A stretch of DNA of 38,881 nucleotides from Flammeovirgaceae bacterium UBA5585 (GTDB lineage: Bacteria; Bacteroidota; Bacteroidia; Cytophagales; Cyclobacteriaceae). The notes under the pieces are model-generated. The model was not told the DNA's origin. It searched no databases and saw only the letters and a program-made list of their open reading frames with translations. Shown in pieces: positions 7,880 through 15,940 of this stretch (positions are counted from its first letter, which is position 1; each line of letters starts with the position of its first letter). The stretch spans positions 1-38,881 of the forward strand of contig DILT01000004.1 in NCBI GenBank assembly GCA_002425185.1. The letters are read 5' to 3'. A program made the position numbers and the translations under genes.

Positions 7880-7892
7880 CATGTAACACATG
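7880..7892. promoter_or_regulatory. Small palindrome upstream of hox operon
   Basis: CATGT-AAC-ACATG is a perfect 5-bp inverted repeat with a 3-base centre in the 120-base gap between cinA and hoxF. It could be an operator for the hydrogenase operon. It does not match an FNR or CRP consensus, and such short palindromes arise by chance. Confidence 0.2.
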
Positions 7893-7964
7893 CGATAAAT
7901 ATTAGGTTTTGACAATCGTTTGCATGACTTTCATCATTCATTATTAATTCCGGAATGCACAATT

Positions 7965-7990
7965 TAAACAGCCTGTAAACCGGCTGTTTA
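7965..7990 (+). promoter_or_regulatory. Inverted repeat abutting the hoxF start codon
   Basis: TAAACAGCC at 7965-7973 pairs perfectly with GGCTGTTTA at 7982-7990 around an 8-base loop (TGTAAACC). The last base of the right arm is the A of the hoxF ATG. In mRNA this 9-bp stem would hold the entire ribosome-binding region and the first base of the start codon. In DNA it could be an operator. No Shine-Dalgarno is evident, which is common in Bacteroidota. Confidence 0.45.
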
Positions 7991-9759
7991 TGAGCACCGA
8001 TGTTCGTCAAAAATTTTTCGCAGTAGATCCTGAACGCGCCCAATTATTATCAGCGTTATGGCAGCACCAGTTTCAGGATCGCTATATTTCCCGTCAGGTC
8101 ATTAGGCATTTGGCCGACAAATACCAGCTTTCAGAAATTGAGATTGAAGGAGTCGTTTCCTTTTATCACTTTTTTCATCTAAAACCGGCAGGTAAACACA
8201 CTATTTATCTGAACAACAGCATTATTGCTGAGCTTAAAGGATTTGATCGCATACGCGAAACATTCGAACGCGAAACGGGAGCACGTTTAGGGTTTACTGA
8301 CCCCAGCGGTACGTTTGGTCTGTTTGCTACACCCTGCATTGGGCTGAGCGACCAGGAACCCGCTGCCTTGATTGATTTTTATCCTTTTACCAACCTTAAT
8401 GCACTGAAAGTAAAAGATATTATTAACAGACTGAAGGAAGGAAAATCCGCTGCAGAAATCTGTGATGTTCCGCAGGAGAATATCCGCTATACACCAGCTA
8501 ACAATCGAACGATTTTTTTTGCACCCTATACGCGAGGGGAAGCCATTGCAAGATTGGCAACCTTGAAACAAGATGGTGTACTGGAGCAGTTAAGACGTTC
8601 AGAACTTTCCGGTAGGGGTGGCGCCTTCTTCCCCACCTGGAAAAAGTGGGATACCTGTAGAAACTATACCGCTTCACACAAATTTATTATTTGCAATGCT
8701 GATGAGGGCGAACCCGGAACATTCAAAGACAGGGTATTACTAAGCAATCAGCCCGGCTCCGTATTGGAAGGAATGATCATTGCCGCCTACACCGTGGGCG
8801 CTTCCTACGGCATTATCTACTTGCGGGGCGAATACCGGTGGCTGGTGGGAAAACTTCAGGAAGAAATTGAAGCATTTCATGCGCAGGACTTACTAGGGAA
8901 ATCCATTGCCGGTATTGAAGGTTTTGATTTTGATATACGCCTCGAGCTGGGTGCTGGTGCATATGTATGTGGAGAAGAAACTGCCTTGCTGGAATCGCTC
9001 GAAGGAAAGCGAGGTGAACCGCGAACAAAATGGTTTTATCCCGTTGAGAAGGGCTACCTGCAATTACCGACTGTTGTCAATAACGTAGAGACCTTTGCAG
9101 CGGTGTCTCGTATTCTTCAGCTTGGCGTTGATGATTACCTGAAACGCGGCATTCCGGGGTCGCCCGGCACAAAACTTATCAGCATTTCTGGTGATTGTGA
9201 ACGTCCCGGTATTTATGAAATTGAGTGGGGCCTTACCATAGCCGAGTTGCTGGAATTATGTGGTGCTAAAGATCCATATTTTATCCAGGTAAGCGGCCCT
9301 TCCGGTGAGCCCATTTCCATAAAAGAAAAATTCAGGCGCATTTCCATGCTAGACCTGAAAGACCAAAAGGATATTCGTTGCGGAGGATCTTTTATGATCT
9401 TCAACAGCCAGCGTGATATTGTTCATATCCTCATGAATTTCTCCGAATTCTTCAAACATGAATCGTGTGGTGTGTGTACGCCCTGCCGGGCCGGAAATTT
9501 TATCATCCAGCGAAAGCTGGAACGCCTGCAAAATGGATTGGCTGACATGAATGACTTGAAGGAATTAAAAAGTTGGGGAACCCTGATGAAAACCACCAGT
9601 CGCTGTGGCCTGGGTAAAACAGCTACCAATTCCATTATCCAATCCCTGGAAAGATTTGACGATTACTTCTCTGGACGTTTTGCAAAAACGGATAACAGCA
9701 TCATTAGAAAATTTAATCACCAGTTGGCCGTGGCCGACTATGAACGTTATAAACCCTGA
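7990..9759 (+). CDS. hoxF: NAD-linked [NiFe] hydrogenase diaphorase subunit HoxF
   Basis: A 589-residue NAD(H)-oxidising flavoprotein subunit, matching Cupriavidus HoxF (about 600 aa) throughout. Residues 1-165 are a NuoE-like domain (VSFYHFFHLKPAGKH, ATPCIGLSDQEP) in which only Cys116 remains of the [2Fe-2S] ligands. Residues 175-589 are NuoF-like: FMN loop GRGGAFF at 208-214, NADEGEPGTFKDR at 236-248, GAGAYVCGEE at 321-330, and a [4Fe-4S] site of C493, C496, C499 (ESCGVCTPCRAG) and C539 (TSRCGLG). The FMN loop differs from the usual GRGGAGF. It is first in a tight operon; the stop is 5 bases before the next start. The subunit is cytoplasmic and passes electrons between NAD(H) and HoxU. Confidence 0.93.
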   Translation: MSTDVRQKFFAVDPERAQLLSALWQHQFQDRYISRQVIRHLADKYQLSEIEIEGVVSFYHFFHLKPAGKHTIYLNNSIIAELKGFDRIRETFERETGARLGFTDPSGTFGLFATPCIGLSDQEPAALIDFYPFTNLNALKVKDIINRLKEGKSAAEICDVPQENIRYTPANNRTIFFAPYTRGEAIARLATLKQDGVLEQLRRSELSGRGGAFFPTWKKWDTCRNYTASHKFIICNADEGEPGTFKDRVLLSNQPGSVLEGMIIAAYTVGASYGIIYLRGEYRWLVGKLQEEIEAFHAQDLLGKSIAGIEGFDFDIRLELGAGAYVCGEETALLESLEGKRGEPRTKWFYPVEKGYLQLPTVVNNVETFAAVSRILQLGVDDYLKRGIPGSPGTKLISISGDCERPGIYEIEWGLTIAELLELCGAKDPYFIQVSGPSGEPISIKEKFRRISMLDLKDQKDIRCGGSFMIFNSQRDIVHILMNFSEFFKHESCGVCTPCRAGNFIIQRKLERLQNGLADMNDLKELKSWGTLMKTTSRCGLGKTATNSIIQSLERFDDYFSGRFAKTDNSIIRKFNHQLAVADYERYKP

Positions 9760-9764
9760 AACCC

Positions 9765-11033
9765 ATGGCAACTTGTTCATTTTGGATTGACGGAAAAAAA
9801 TATGAGGCTGAAGAAGGCACTAACCTGATTGATGCAGCGAAAGAAAATGGTGTGTTCATTCCATCGTTATGTTACTTCCAGCACATTGACCCTCCCCTGG
9901 GCACCTGCCGCACCTGTACGTGTAAAATTAATGGACGGAATGACCCGGCTTGTACAGCGTATATCCACGAGGGCCTGCAGGTAGAAGTAAACACGCCCGA
10001 ATTGGTAGACATGCGCAAAGCATTGATTGAAATGATGTTTGCGGAGGGAAACCATTTTTGTCCGGCTTGTGAAAAAAGCGGCAACTGCAATTTGCAGCAC
10101 ATGGGGTATGAACTGGGTATATCCGTAACACGCTTTCCACACCTGTTTAAAGATCGCCTGATTGACTACCAGCCCAAGCGCATGATTATGGAACACAACC
10201 GGTGCATTAAATGCAAGCGGTGTATTGAGGAGGTACTTACGGATGATAAAAAGAGAGTGTTTATGTCTGTTAACCGAGGCAATGAAACCATGATTGGCAT
10301 TGACTACGAACAAGAAGCCAGGCTTACCGATGAGCAAGCTGTAAATGCCATGAACATGTGTCCTACCGGAGCCATAATCGTTCGTGGTAAAAGCATGGCT
10401 AAACCTTTTGGCGAGCGGGCATTTGACATGGTATCAGCACAAAAGCAATTCAAGCGCAATGTTCTTGAAAAGCCCAACAGAGGAAACTTCGAAAAGAAAA
10501 CCATTGCCACCGTTTCGCTGGCAGGCTGCTTTGGTTGCCACATGTCCATGCTGGATATTGATGAAGAGATCATGGATATCGCAGAGTTGGTTTCTTTTAA
10601 TAAATCACCGCTAACCGACATCAAAAATTTTACACAACGTTGTCACCTGGGAATAGTAGAGGGTGGTTGCTGCAATACCGAGAATATTGAAACACTAAAG
10701 AAATTCAGGGAGATGTGCGACATCCTGGTGGTGATGGGTGAATGTGCCGTGTGGGGCGGATTACCTGCTATGAGAAATACCATTCCATTAGGCGAATGCC
10801 TGGAAGAAGCCTATCTGAATTGTGTTACCAGCGAACAAGGCGAGAATACGGTTCCCTATCACGAAGACCTTCCTAAAATTCTGGATCGCATTTATTCCTG
10901 CAACGAAATTGTAAAAGTAGACTATATGATACCGGGGTGCCCGCCAACGGCTACGCACATCTGGAAAGTAGTGAAGAGTTTATTGTGGGGTGAAGATTAC
11001 TCCCTGCTGTATTCCGAATTTAAGTACGACTAA
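9765..11033 (+). CDS. Fused HoxU-HoxY hydrogenase subunit
   Basis: One 422-residue chain combining two normally separate subunits. Residues 1 to about 225 are HoxU (NuoG-N-like electron wire): [2Fe-2S] C36, C48, C51, C63; [4Fe-4S] H97, C99, C102, C108 (NHFCPACEKSGNC); and [4Fe-4S] C147, C150, C153, C199 (RCIKCKRC ... MCPTGAI). Residues from about 246 are HoxY, the small hydrogenase subunit, with the proximal [4Fe-4S] ligands C255, C258 (AGCFGCHMSMLD), C327 (GEC) and C391 (IPGCPP). A linker of about 25 residues joins them. The reading frame is continuous with no stop or internal start needed. It lies between hoxF and hoxH; hoxH starts 1 base after its stop. Confidence 0.93.
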   Translation: MATCSFWIDGKKYEAEEGTNLIDAAKENGVFIPSLCYFQHIDPPLGTCRTCTCKINGRNDPACTAYIHEGLQVEVNTPELVDMRKALIEMMFAEGNHFCPACEKSGNCNLQHMGYELGISVTRFPHLFKDRLIDYQPKRMIMEHNRCIKCKRCIEEVLTDDKKRVFMSVNRGNETMIGIDYEQEARLTDEQAVNAMNMCPTGAIIVRGKSMAKPFGERAFDMVSAQKQFKRNVLEKPNRGNFEKKTIATVSLAGCFGCHMSMLDIDEEIMDIAELVSFNKSPLTDIKNFTQRCHLGIVEGGCCNTENIETLKKFREMCDILVVMGECAVWGGLPAMRNTIPLGECLEEAYLNCVTSEQGENTVPYHEDLPKILDRIYSCNEIVKVDYMIPGCPPTATHIWKVVKSLLWGEDYSLLYSEFKYD

Positions 11034-11034
11034 C

Positions 11035-12486
11035 ATGAAGAAAAAAGTAGTTATAGATCCGGTTACCCGTGTAGAAGGTCACGGTCGTGTAACCATACAC
11101 CTGGATGAATATGGAAAAGTAGAAGACTCATTTTTCCACATTGTTGAATTCAGAGGGTTTGAACGATTCATTCAGGGCCGCCCATATTGGGAAGCCCCGG
11201 TTTTGGTACAACGCCTTTGCGGCATATGCCCGGTCAGCCATCACCTGGCAGCGGCCAAGGCTATCGATCAGTTAGTGGGCGTTGATCCGGAAGATCTTAG
11301 TCCTGCTGCCCATAAACTCAGAAAGCTGTTGCACTACGGACAAATATTCCAGTCGCACGCGCTGCACTTTTTCTACCTGGCCTCACCCGACCTTCTGTTT
11401 GGTGTTGATGCGCCCGTTGAAAAACGTAATGTATTTGCAGTAGCCATTGAAAACAAGGAGTTGGCACGCATGGGTATACTCATGCGCAAATTTGGTCAGG
11501 AAATTATCCGTGCCATTGCCGGCAAAAAAATTCATGGGGTAGCAGCAGTACCCGGTGGCATGCACAAAGTTTTTGATCCACAGGAACGTGATTATTTCTT
11601 AAACGGAAAGGATATCCCCAACATCAAAACCATGCTGGAATGGTCAGTAGAAACCCTGGAATTCATAAAATCTTATTTCGAAAAAAACAGAAACATGCTC
11701 GACACGTTCGCCACTTTCCCTTCCGGGCATATGGGCATGGTGGATGAACTGGGAAACATGGAACTCTATCACGGCAAGTTAAGAGCTATTGACAGTGTTG
11801 GTAATATTACCTTGCCCGATGTTTCTACAAATGATTATCAAAAATATTTTTTAGAAGGTGTAGAGCGTTGGTCGTACATGAAATTTCCGTACCTGAAAGA
11901 AATTGGCCGGGAAAAAGGTTGGAACAGGGTTGGCCCGCTGGCACGGATAAATATATGCAACGCCATTCCTACACCATTGGCCGAAAAAGAGCGGCAGGCT
12001 TTTGTTGCTTTTACAGGAAACAAAGTAAACAACAGCACACTATACTCACACTGGGCCAGATTAATTGAACTTTTACATTGCGCTGAGGTAATGGATGAAC
12101 TACTCCATGATGACGAAATACTAAGTGATGACCTGGTACGTGAGGGAACTAAACGCTTGGAGGGCATCGGCATTATTGAAGCGCCCCGCGGAACACTTAC
12201 CCACCACTACCAGGTAGATGATAAAGGGATGATTACACGGTGTAACCTCATTGTATCAACCACCCATAACAACGAAGCCATGAACAAAGCTGTACGTTGG
12301 GTGGCCAACAATGTAATCAGTCAAAAAGGAACCATCACCGATAGCATGCTTAACCAGGTTGAAGTAGCCATACGTGCTTACGACCCTTGCCTGAGTTGTG
12401 CCACGCAGGCGATGGGGCAAATGTCCTTACAAGTGCAGGTCTATAATAAGAAAGGAGAACTGATCGATGAACACATCAAAAACTAA
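11035..12486 (+). CDS. hoxH: [NiFe] hydrogenase large subunit HoxH
   Basis: A 483-residue catalytic subunit of a group 3d hydrogenase. The L1 motif RLCGICPVSH at 60-69 supplies Ni-Fe ligands C62 and C65. The L2 motif DPCLSC at 450-455 supplies C452 and C455. L2 is followed by ATQ, where this family normally has ATH or ATR at the protease cleavage point, then a 25-residue C-terminal tail that must be removed for maturation. EAPRG near 382-386 is another conserved family segment. ATG 11035 is chosen; the upstream extension from 10990 would run through the fused hoxU-hoxY gene. The 3' end overlaps the protease gene by 20 bases. Confidence 0.95.
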   Translation: MKKKVVIDPVTRVEGHGRVTIHLDEYGKVEDSFFHIVEFRGFERFIQGRPYWEAPVLVQRLCGICPVSHHLAAAKAIDQLVGVDPEDLSPAAHKLRKLLHYGQIFQSHALHFFYLASPDLLFGVDAPVEKRNVFAVAIENKELARMGILMRKFGQEIIRAIAGKKIHGVAAVPGGMHKVFDPQERDYFLNGKDIPNIKTMLEWSVETLEFIKSYFEKNRNMLDTFATFPSGHMGMVDELGNMELYHGKLRAIDSVGNITLPDVSTNDYQKYFLEGVERWSYMKFPYLKEIGREKGWNRVGPLARINICNAIPTPLAEKERQAFVAFTGNKVNNSTLYSHWARLIELLHCAEVMDELLHDDEILSDDLVREGTKRLEGIGIIEAPRGTLTHHYQVDDKGMITRCNLIVSTTHNNEAMNKAVRWVANNVISQKGTITDSMLNQVEVAIRAYDPCLSCATQAMGQMSLQVQVYNKKGELIDEHIKN

Positions 12487-12937
12487 CAAAATATTGCTGA
12501 TCGGCATAGGTAACTATGGCCGTTCCGATGATGCACTCGGGTGGAAATTCATTGACACCTTTGTATCGCATGACGATATTTTTGATTTCGAATATCGTTA
12601 CCAGCTCCAAATTGAAGACGCTGATCTGATAAGCCAATATGATCAGGTGATCTTCGTAGATGCTTCGCGCGAGCAATATCCTAATGGATTTTCATTTCAT
12701 GCGTGTAAGCCATCCCCCGTTTCTTCCTTCACCACCCATGAGCTAAAGCCCGAAATGGTTCTGTGGCTAACCTGGGATTTGTTTGGAAAAAAACCTGAGG
12801 CGCACACCATGGCCATTAGCGGAAAGCAGTGGAAGTTACAGCATGGCTTAAGCAGTAAAGCACTCCAAAATTTTAATAAAGCGGTAACCTATTTTATTGC
12901 ATACATCAATAAACTTGAACCTGTTCCTGATTCATAA
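12467..12937 (+). CDS. hoxW: Hydrogenase maturation endopeptidase (HoxW-like)
   Basis: A 156-residue member of the HyaD/HybD/HoxW protease family, which removes the C-terminal peptide of the large subunit after Ni insertion. Motifs: GIGNYGRSDDALGW at 13-26 (the usual GxGN...DDGxG, with Ala for Gly after the DD pair), the Asp of FVDAS near 64, and the His of TTHELKP near 90, matching the family's metal-sensing residues. It overlaps hoxH by 20 bases, indicating translational coupling and that HoxH is its substrate. No hypA-F cofactor-assembly genes are in the window, so those must lie elsewhere. Confidence 0.88.
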   Translation: MNTSKTNKILLIGIGNYGRSDDALGWKFIDTFVSHDDIFDFEYRYQLQIEDADLISQYDQVIFVDASREQYPNGFSFHACKPSPVSSFTTHELKPEMVLWLTWDLFGKKPEAHTMAISGKQWKLQHGLSSKALQNFNKAVTYFIAYINKLEPVPDS

Positions 12938-12967
12938 AACTTATCCAGAACAATTCTTCCCATAAAA

Positions 12968-12990
12968 AAAGCCGGACAATGCCCGGCTTT
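12968..12990. terminator. Bidirectional intrinsic terminator between hoxW and ppdK
   Basis: AAAGCCGG (12968-12975) and CCGGCTTT (12983-12990) form a perfect 8-bp stem with a 7-base loop. On the minus strand the stem is followed by a run of T residues (the A-run at 12964-12970 on plus), ending ppdK. On the plus strand a shorter TTTT tract can serve the hox operon. Confidence 0.75.
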
Positions 12991-13035
12991 TGGTTTAGGT
13001 TAGCTCTAATAAAGCTGTTTCTAAAATCATTTCAC

Positions 13036-13069
13036 TTGTCAGGCTGAGCCTGTCGAAGGCGACAGGCTC
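13036..13069. repeat. REP-like palindromic repeat (GAGCCTGTCG type)
   Basis: GAGCCTGTCG (13046-13055) and CGACAGGCTC (13060-13069) make a perfect 10-bp stem with loop AAGG. It is preceded by TTGTCAGGCT. A degenerate relative lies at 33049-33072. Similar GACAGGCTCAGCCTGAC-type repeats are widely scattered in bacterial intergenic DNA. It sits between the terminator and the end of ppdK. Confidence 0.7.
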
Positions 13070-13102
13070 AATCTGATCGTCAGCTTACTGCGATGACGAC
13101 TT

Positions 13103-15940
13103 TTAATTATTTGAATACCGGGATTCACCCAGCTTCGCGTGCGCTACCGCCATTCGTGCTACCGGCACGCGTGGCCCGGAGCAGGAAACATAATTCAACC
13201 CGATTTCATGACAGAATTGAATAGATTCCGGATGACCGCCATGTTCACCACAGATGCCAACTTTCAAAGAAGGATTTGCAGCCCGACCATTTTCAACAGC
13301 CATCTTCATCAATTTGCCCATTCCCTTTTTGTCCAACACTTCAAACGGATTGTCCTTTAATATCCGGTTGGTGATGTAGAAAGGCAGGAATTTGTTTTCA
13401 GCATCCTCGCGCGAGAAGGAGAATGTAGCCTGCGTTAAGTCATTCGTTCCAAAGGAGAAAAATTCAGCCACAGTAGCCAGCTCTTCGGCTTGTAAACAAG
13501 CACGAACAGCCTCCACCATAGTTCCGTATTTAACATTCAGTTTAATTTTTCGTTCGGCTTCCAGTTTTGCCTTAAGCTCATCTACAAATACTTTCACCTG
13601 GATAAGTTCTTCAGCAGCAATAACCTGGGGCACCATAATTTCGGAATGAACATCCGTGCCTGCCACCTGGCAATCTGCAGTGGCTTCCAATATGGCCTGA
13701 ATTTGCATGCGGTAAATTTCAGGGAAGGTTATGCCTAAGCGCACACCACGGTGGCCGAGCATAGGATTGACTTCATGCAATTCCTTCACTTTCTTCAGCA
13801 TTTGCTCCTTCTTCAAAATGGCTGCTTCAACGAGTTCGGCCCCGCTTAATGTAAATGGAGCAGGTGATTTTTCCGGAATATTCAGATCGGCATTTAGCAA
13901 CCGTAAACTGCTGAACAAATTGGTAACGCCACTTACGGTTTCTTTTAAATGGCGAAGGTTAGTCAATTCATCTCGCAATACATCTTCTGTTGGCAGAAAC
14001 TCGTGGATAGGAGGATCAAGCAACCGAACCGTTACCGGGCGTGGTGCCATCACGGTAAAGATTTCTTTAAAGTCGGCACGCTGCATGTCTTTGAGACGAT
14101 TTAATGCAGCTTCACGTTCTTTTGGTGTAGTCGCCAGAATCATTTCAACCACAATCGGCAAGCGGTCAACATCATTAAACATGCGTTCGGTGCGGCATAA
14201 TCCAATACCCATGGCACCAAACTCAACTGCTTTCTTAGCCGCGGCTGGTGTATCAGCATTGGCAAAAACTTTAAGTTGCGCTACTTCATCAGCCCAGCCA
14301 AGCAATGTTTTTAAATCGTTGGAGAACACTGGATCAACCGTTGGGATAACCCCCTGGTAAACATGTCCTGTTCCACCATCAATGGTAATGTAATCACCTT
14401 CATGCAAAATCTTTTCACCTATAATAGCCTGACGAAGTTTTACATCTACTTTAATACCTTCTGCACCTGCAACACAGGGTTTGCCCATACCACGGGCAAC
14501 TACAGCAGCATGCGAAGTTTTACCACCACGGCTGGTTAGAATTCCCTGCGAAGCAAAGAAACCGTGAATGTCTTCGGGTTTGGTTTCTTCCCGCACGAGA
14601 ATAACTTTTTCACCAGAACGACCCAGTAATTCGGCCCGATCGGCATCAAACACAACATGACCGGAAGCCGCACCTGGTGAGGCTGGCAAGCCTATTGCCA
14701 GTGGTTCTACCTTGTAGGATGAATCTAACCTTGGATGGAGAAGTTGCTCCAGCATGTCTGGTTTAATTCTCAACAAAGCTTGTTCTTTAGTAATCAGACC
14801 TTCTTTTTCCATTTCTACTGACGTGCGCACCAGTGCCACGGTATTCATTTTACCGTTTCGGGTTTGCAGGCAGTATAAAATTCCCTTCTCGATGGTGTAC
14901 TCAAAATCCTGAACTTCTTTGTAGTGGGATTCGAGCTTTCTGCGCAATTCCTCCAACTGACGATAGAGTTCAGGCATTTCGGTAGCGAGTTGCGCTACGG
15001 GTTTAGGTGTGCGTATACCCGCAACCACATCTTCGCCCTGGGCGTTGGTCAGGTATTCACCGTACATAATATTTTCACCAGTGCCAGGGTCGCGGGTAAA
15101 GCCAACACCGGTAGCACAATCGTTACCCATATTACCAAACACCATGGTTACCACATTTACTGCGGTACCATTAGCCATCTCAGGGGTAATCTTAAATTCT
15201 CTCCGGTAATCAATGGCACGCTTACCCATCCACGAATTAAATACTGCCTTAACAGCAATTTCCAGTTGTTCATATACATCTTCCGGGAAAGGTTTGCCGG
15301 TATATTCTTTTACTACAGCAAGAAAGCGTGCAGAAATTTCCTTCAGATCTTCAGTGCTTAAGCCCACATCAACCTTCACGCCTGCCCGTTTCTTGATTTC
15401 TTCAAAATGATGATCAAATTTTTCATCAGGAACTCCGAGCGCTACTTTTCCAAAGAGTTGAATAAACCTGCGGTAAGCATCGTATCCAAACCGTTCATTT
15501 CCGGTTTGAAGAATCAGTCCTTTCAGGGTTTCGGCATTCAACCCCAGGTTAAGAATGGTATCCATCATACCGGGCATCGACATAGCCGAACCTGATCGAA
15601 CAGACACCAGTAATGGCGTTGCACCATCACCAAATTTTTTGCCTGTAGCCTTCTCCAGCAGATTCATATTTTCCCGAACCTGGTTCATCAGGCCTTCCGG
15701 TAGTTTTCTATCAGCCGTTTCCAGGTAGGTAAGGCAAGCTTCCGTAGTAACAACAAACCCAGGAGGAACATTGAGTCCGATCTGGGTCATTTCACAAAGG
15801 TTGGCTCCTTTACCGCCTAATAGCTTCTTATTTTTTCCGTCACCTTCATGGAAGGAGTAGACATATTTCAGTTGCTTTTTGGATTCTTTTCCGGCTTTTA
15901 TGGTAGTGGCCGTGGGCAATTCAAGACCTATTGTATTCAT
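13103..15940 (-). CDS. ppdK: Pyruvate, phosphate dikinase
   Basis: A 945-residue cytoplasmic enzyme interconverting pyruvate + ATP + phosphate and PEP + AMP + PPi. The N-terminal ATP-grasp domain (GGKGANLCEMTQIGLNVPPG, later GDGATPLLVSVRSGS) is followed by the phosphohistidine domain with GGKTSHAAVVARGMG (catalytic His near 478) and the C-terminal PEP/pyruvate TIM barrel (GLCRTERMF, GTNDLTQATF, CGEHGGHP near 897). It is somewhat longer than the usual 870-910 residues, partly through the N-terminal extension before YVYSFHEGDG. It is monocistronic, with ATG at 15940. No PDRP regulatory gene is adjacent. Confidence 0.97.
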   Translation of the reverse strand: MNTIGLELPTATTIKAGKESKKQLKYVYSFHEGDGKNKKLLGGKGANLCEMTQIGLNVPPGFVVTTEACLTYLETADRKLPEGLMNQVRENMNLLEKATGKKFGDGATPLLVSVRSGSAMSMPGMMDTILNLGLNAETLKGLILQTGNERFGYDAYRRFIQLFGKVALGVPDEKFDHHFEEIKKRAGVKVDVGLSTEDLKEISARFLAVVKEYTGKPFPEDVYEQLEIAVKAVFNSWMGKRAIDYRREFKITPEMANGTAVNVVTMVFGNMGNDCATGVGFTRDPGTGENIMYGEYLTNAQGEDVVAGIRTPKPVAQLATEMPELYRQLEELRRKLESHYKEVQDFEYTIEKGILYCLQTRNGKMNTVALVRTSVEMEKEGLITKEQALLRIKPDMLEQLLHPRLDSSYKVEPLAIGLPASPGAASGHVVFDADRAELLGRSGEKVILVREETKPEDIHGFFASQGILTSRGGKTSHAAVVARGMGKPCVAGAEGIKVDVKLRQAIIGEKILHEGDYITIDGGTGHVYQGVIPTVDPVFSNDLKTLLGWADEVAQLKVFANADTPAAAKKAVEFGAMGIGLCRTERMFNDVDRLPIVVEMILATTPKEREAALNRLKDMQRADFKEIFTVMAPRPVTVRLLDPPIHEFLPTEDVLRDELTNLRHLKETVSGVTNLFSSLRLLNADLNIPEKSPAPFTLSGAELVEAAILKKEQMLKKVKELHEVNPMLGHRGVRLGITFPEIYRMQIQAILEATADCQVAGTDVHSEIMVPQVIAAEELIQVKVFVDELKAKLEAERKIKLNVKYGTMVEAVRACLQAEELATVAEFFSFGTNDLTQATFSFSREDAENKFLPFYITNRILKDNPFEVLDKKGMGKLMKMAVENGRAANPSLKVGICGEHGGHPESIQFCHEIGLNYVSCSGPRVPVARMAVAHAKLGESRYSNN

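Noticed and set aside
9867..10337. 156-residue minus-strand open frame inside the fused hoxU-hoxY gene
   Set aside because: Antisense to iron-sulfur motifs; no independent evidence.
7990..11033. Complex I (NuoEFG) genes
   Set aside because: The next gene has NiFe ligands in L1 and L2 (RLCGICPVSH, DPCLSC) and a maturation protease follows, and the HoxU domain stops after one ferredoxin-like cluster pair instead of continuing as NuoG.
10990..11034. Longer hoxH start at 10990
   Set aside because: It would add 15 codons that lie inside the end of hoxU-hoxY; the family begins at KKKVVIDPVTRVEGHG, matching ATG 11035.
13731..14360. 209-residue plus-strand open frame inside ppdK
   Set aside because: Entirely within the well-supported dikinase gene on the other strand; Ser/Arg-rich shadow with no recognisable domain.
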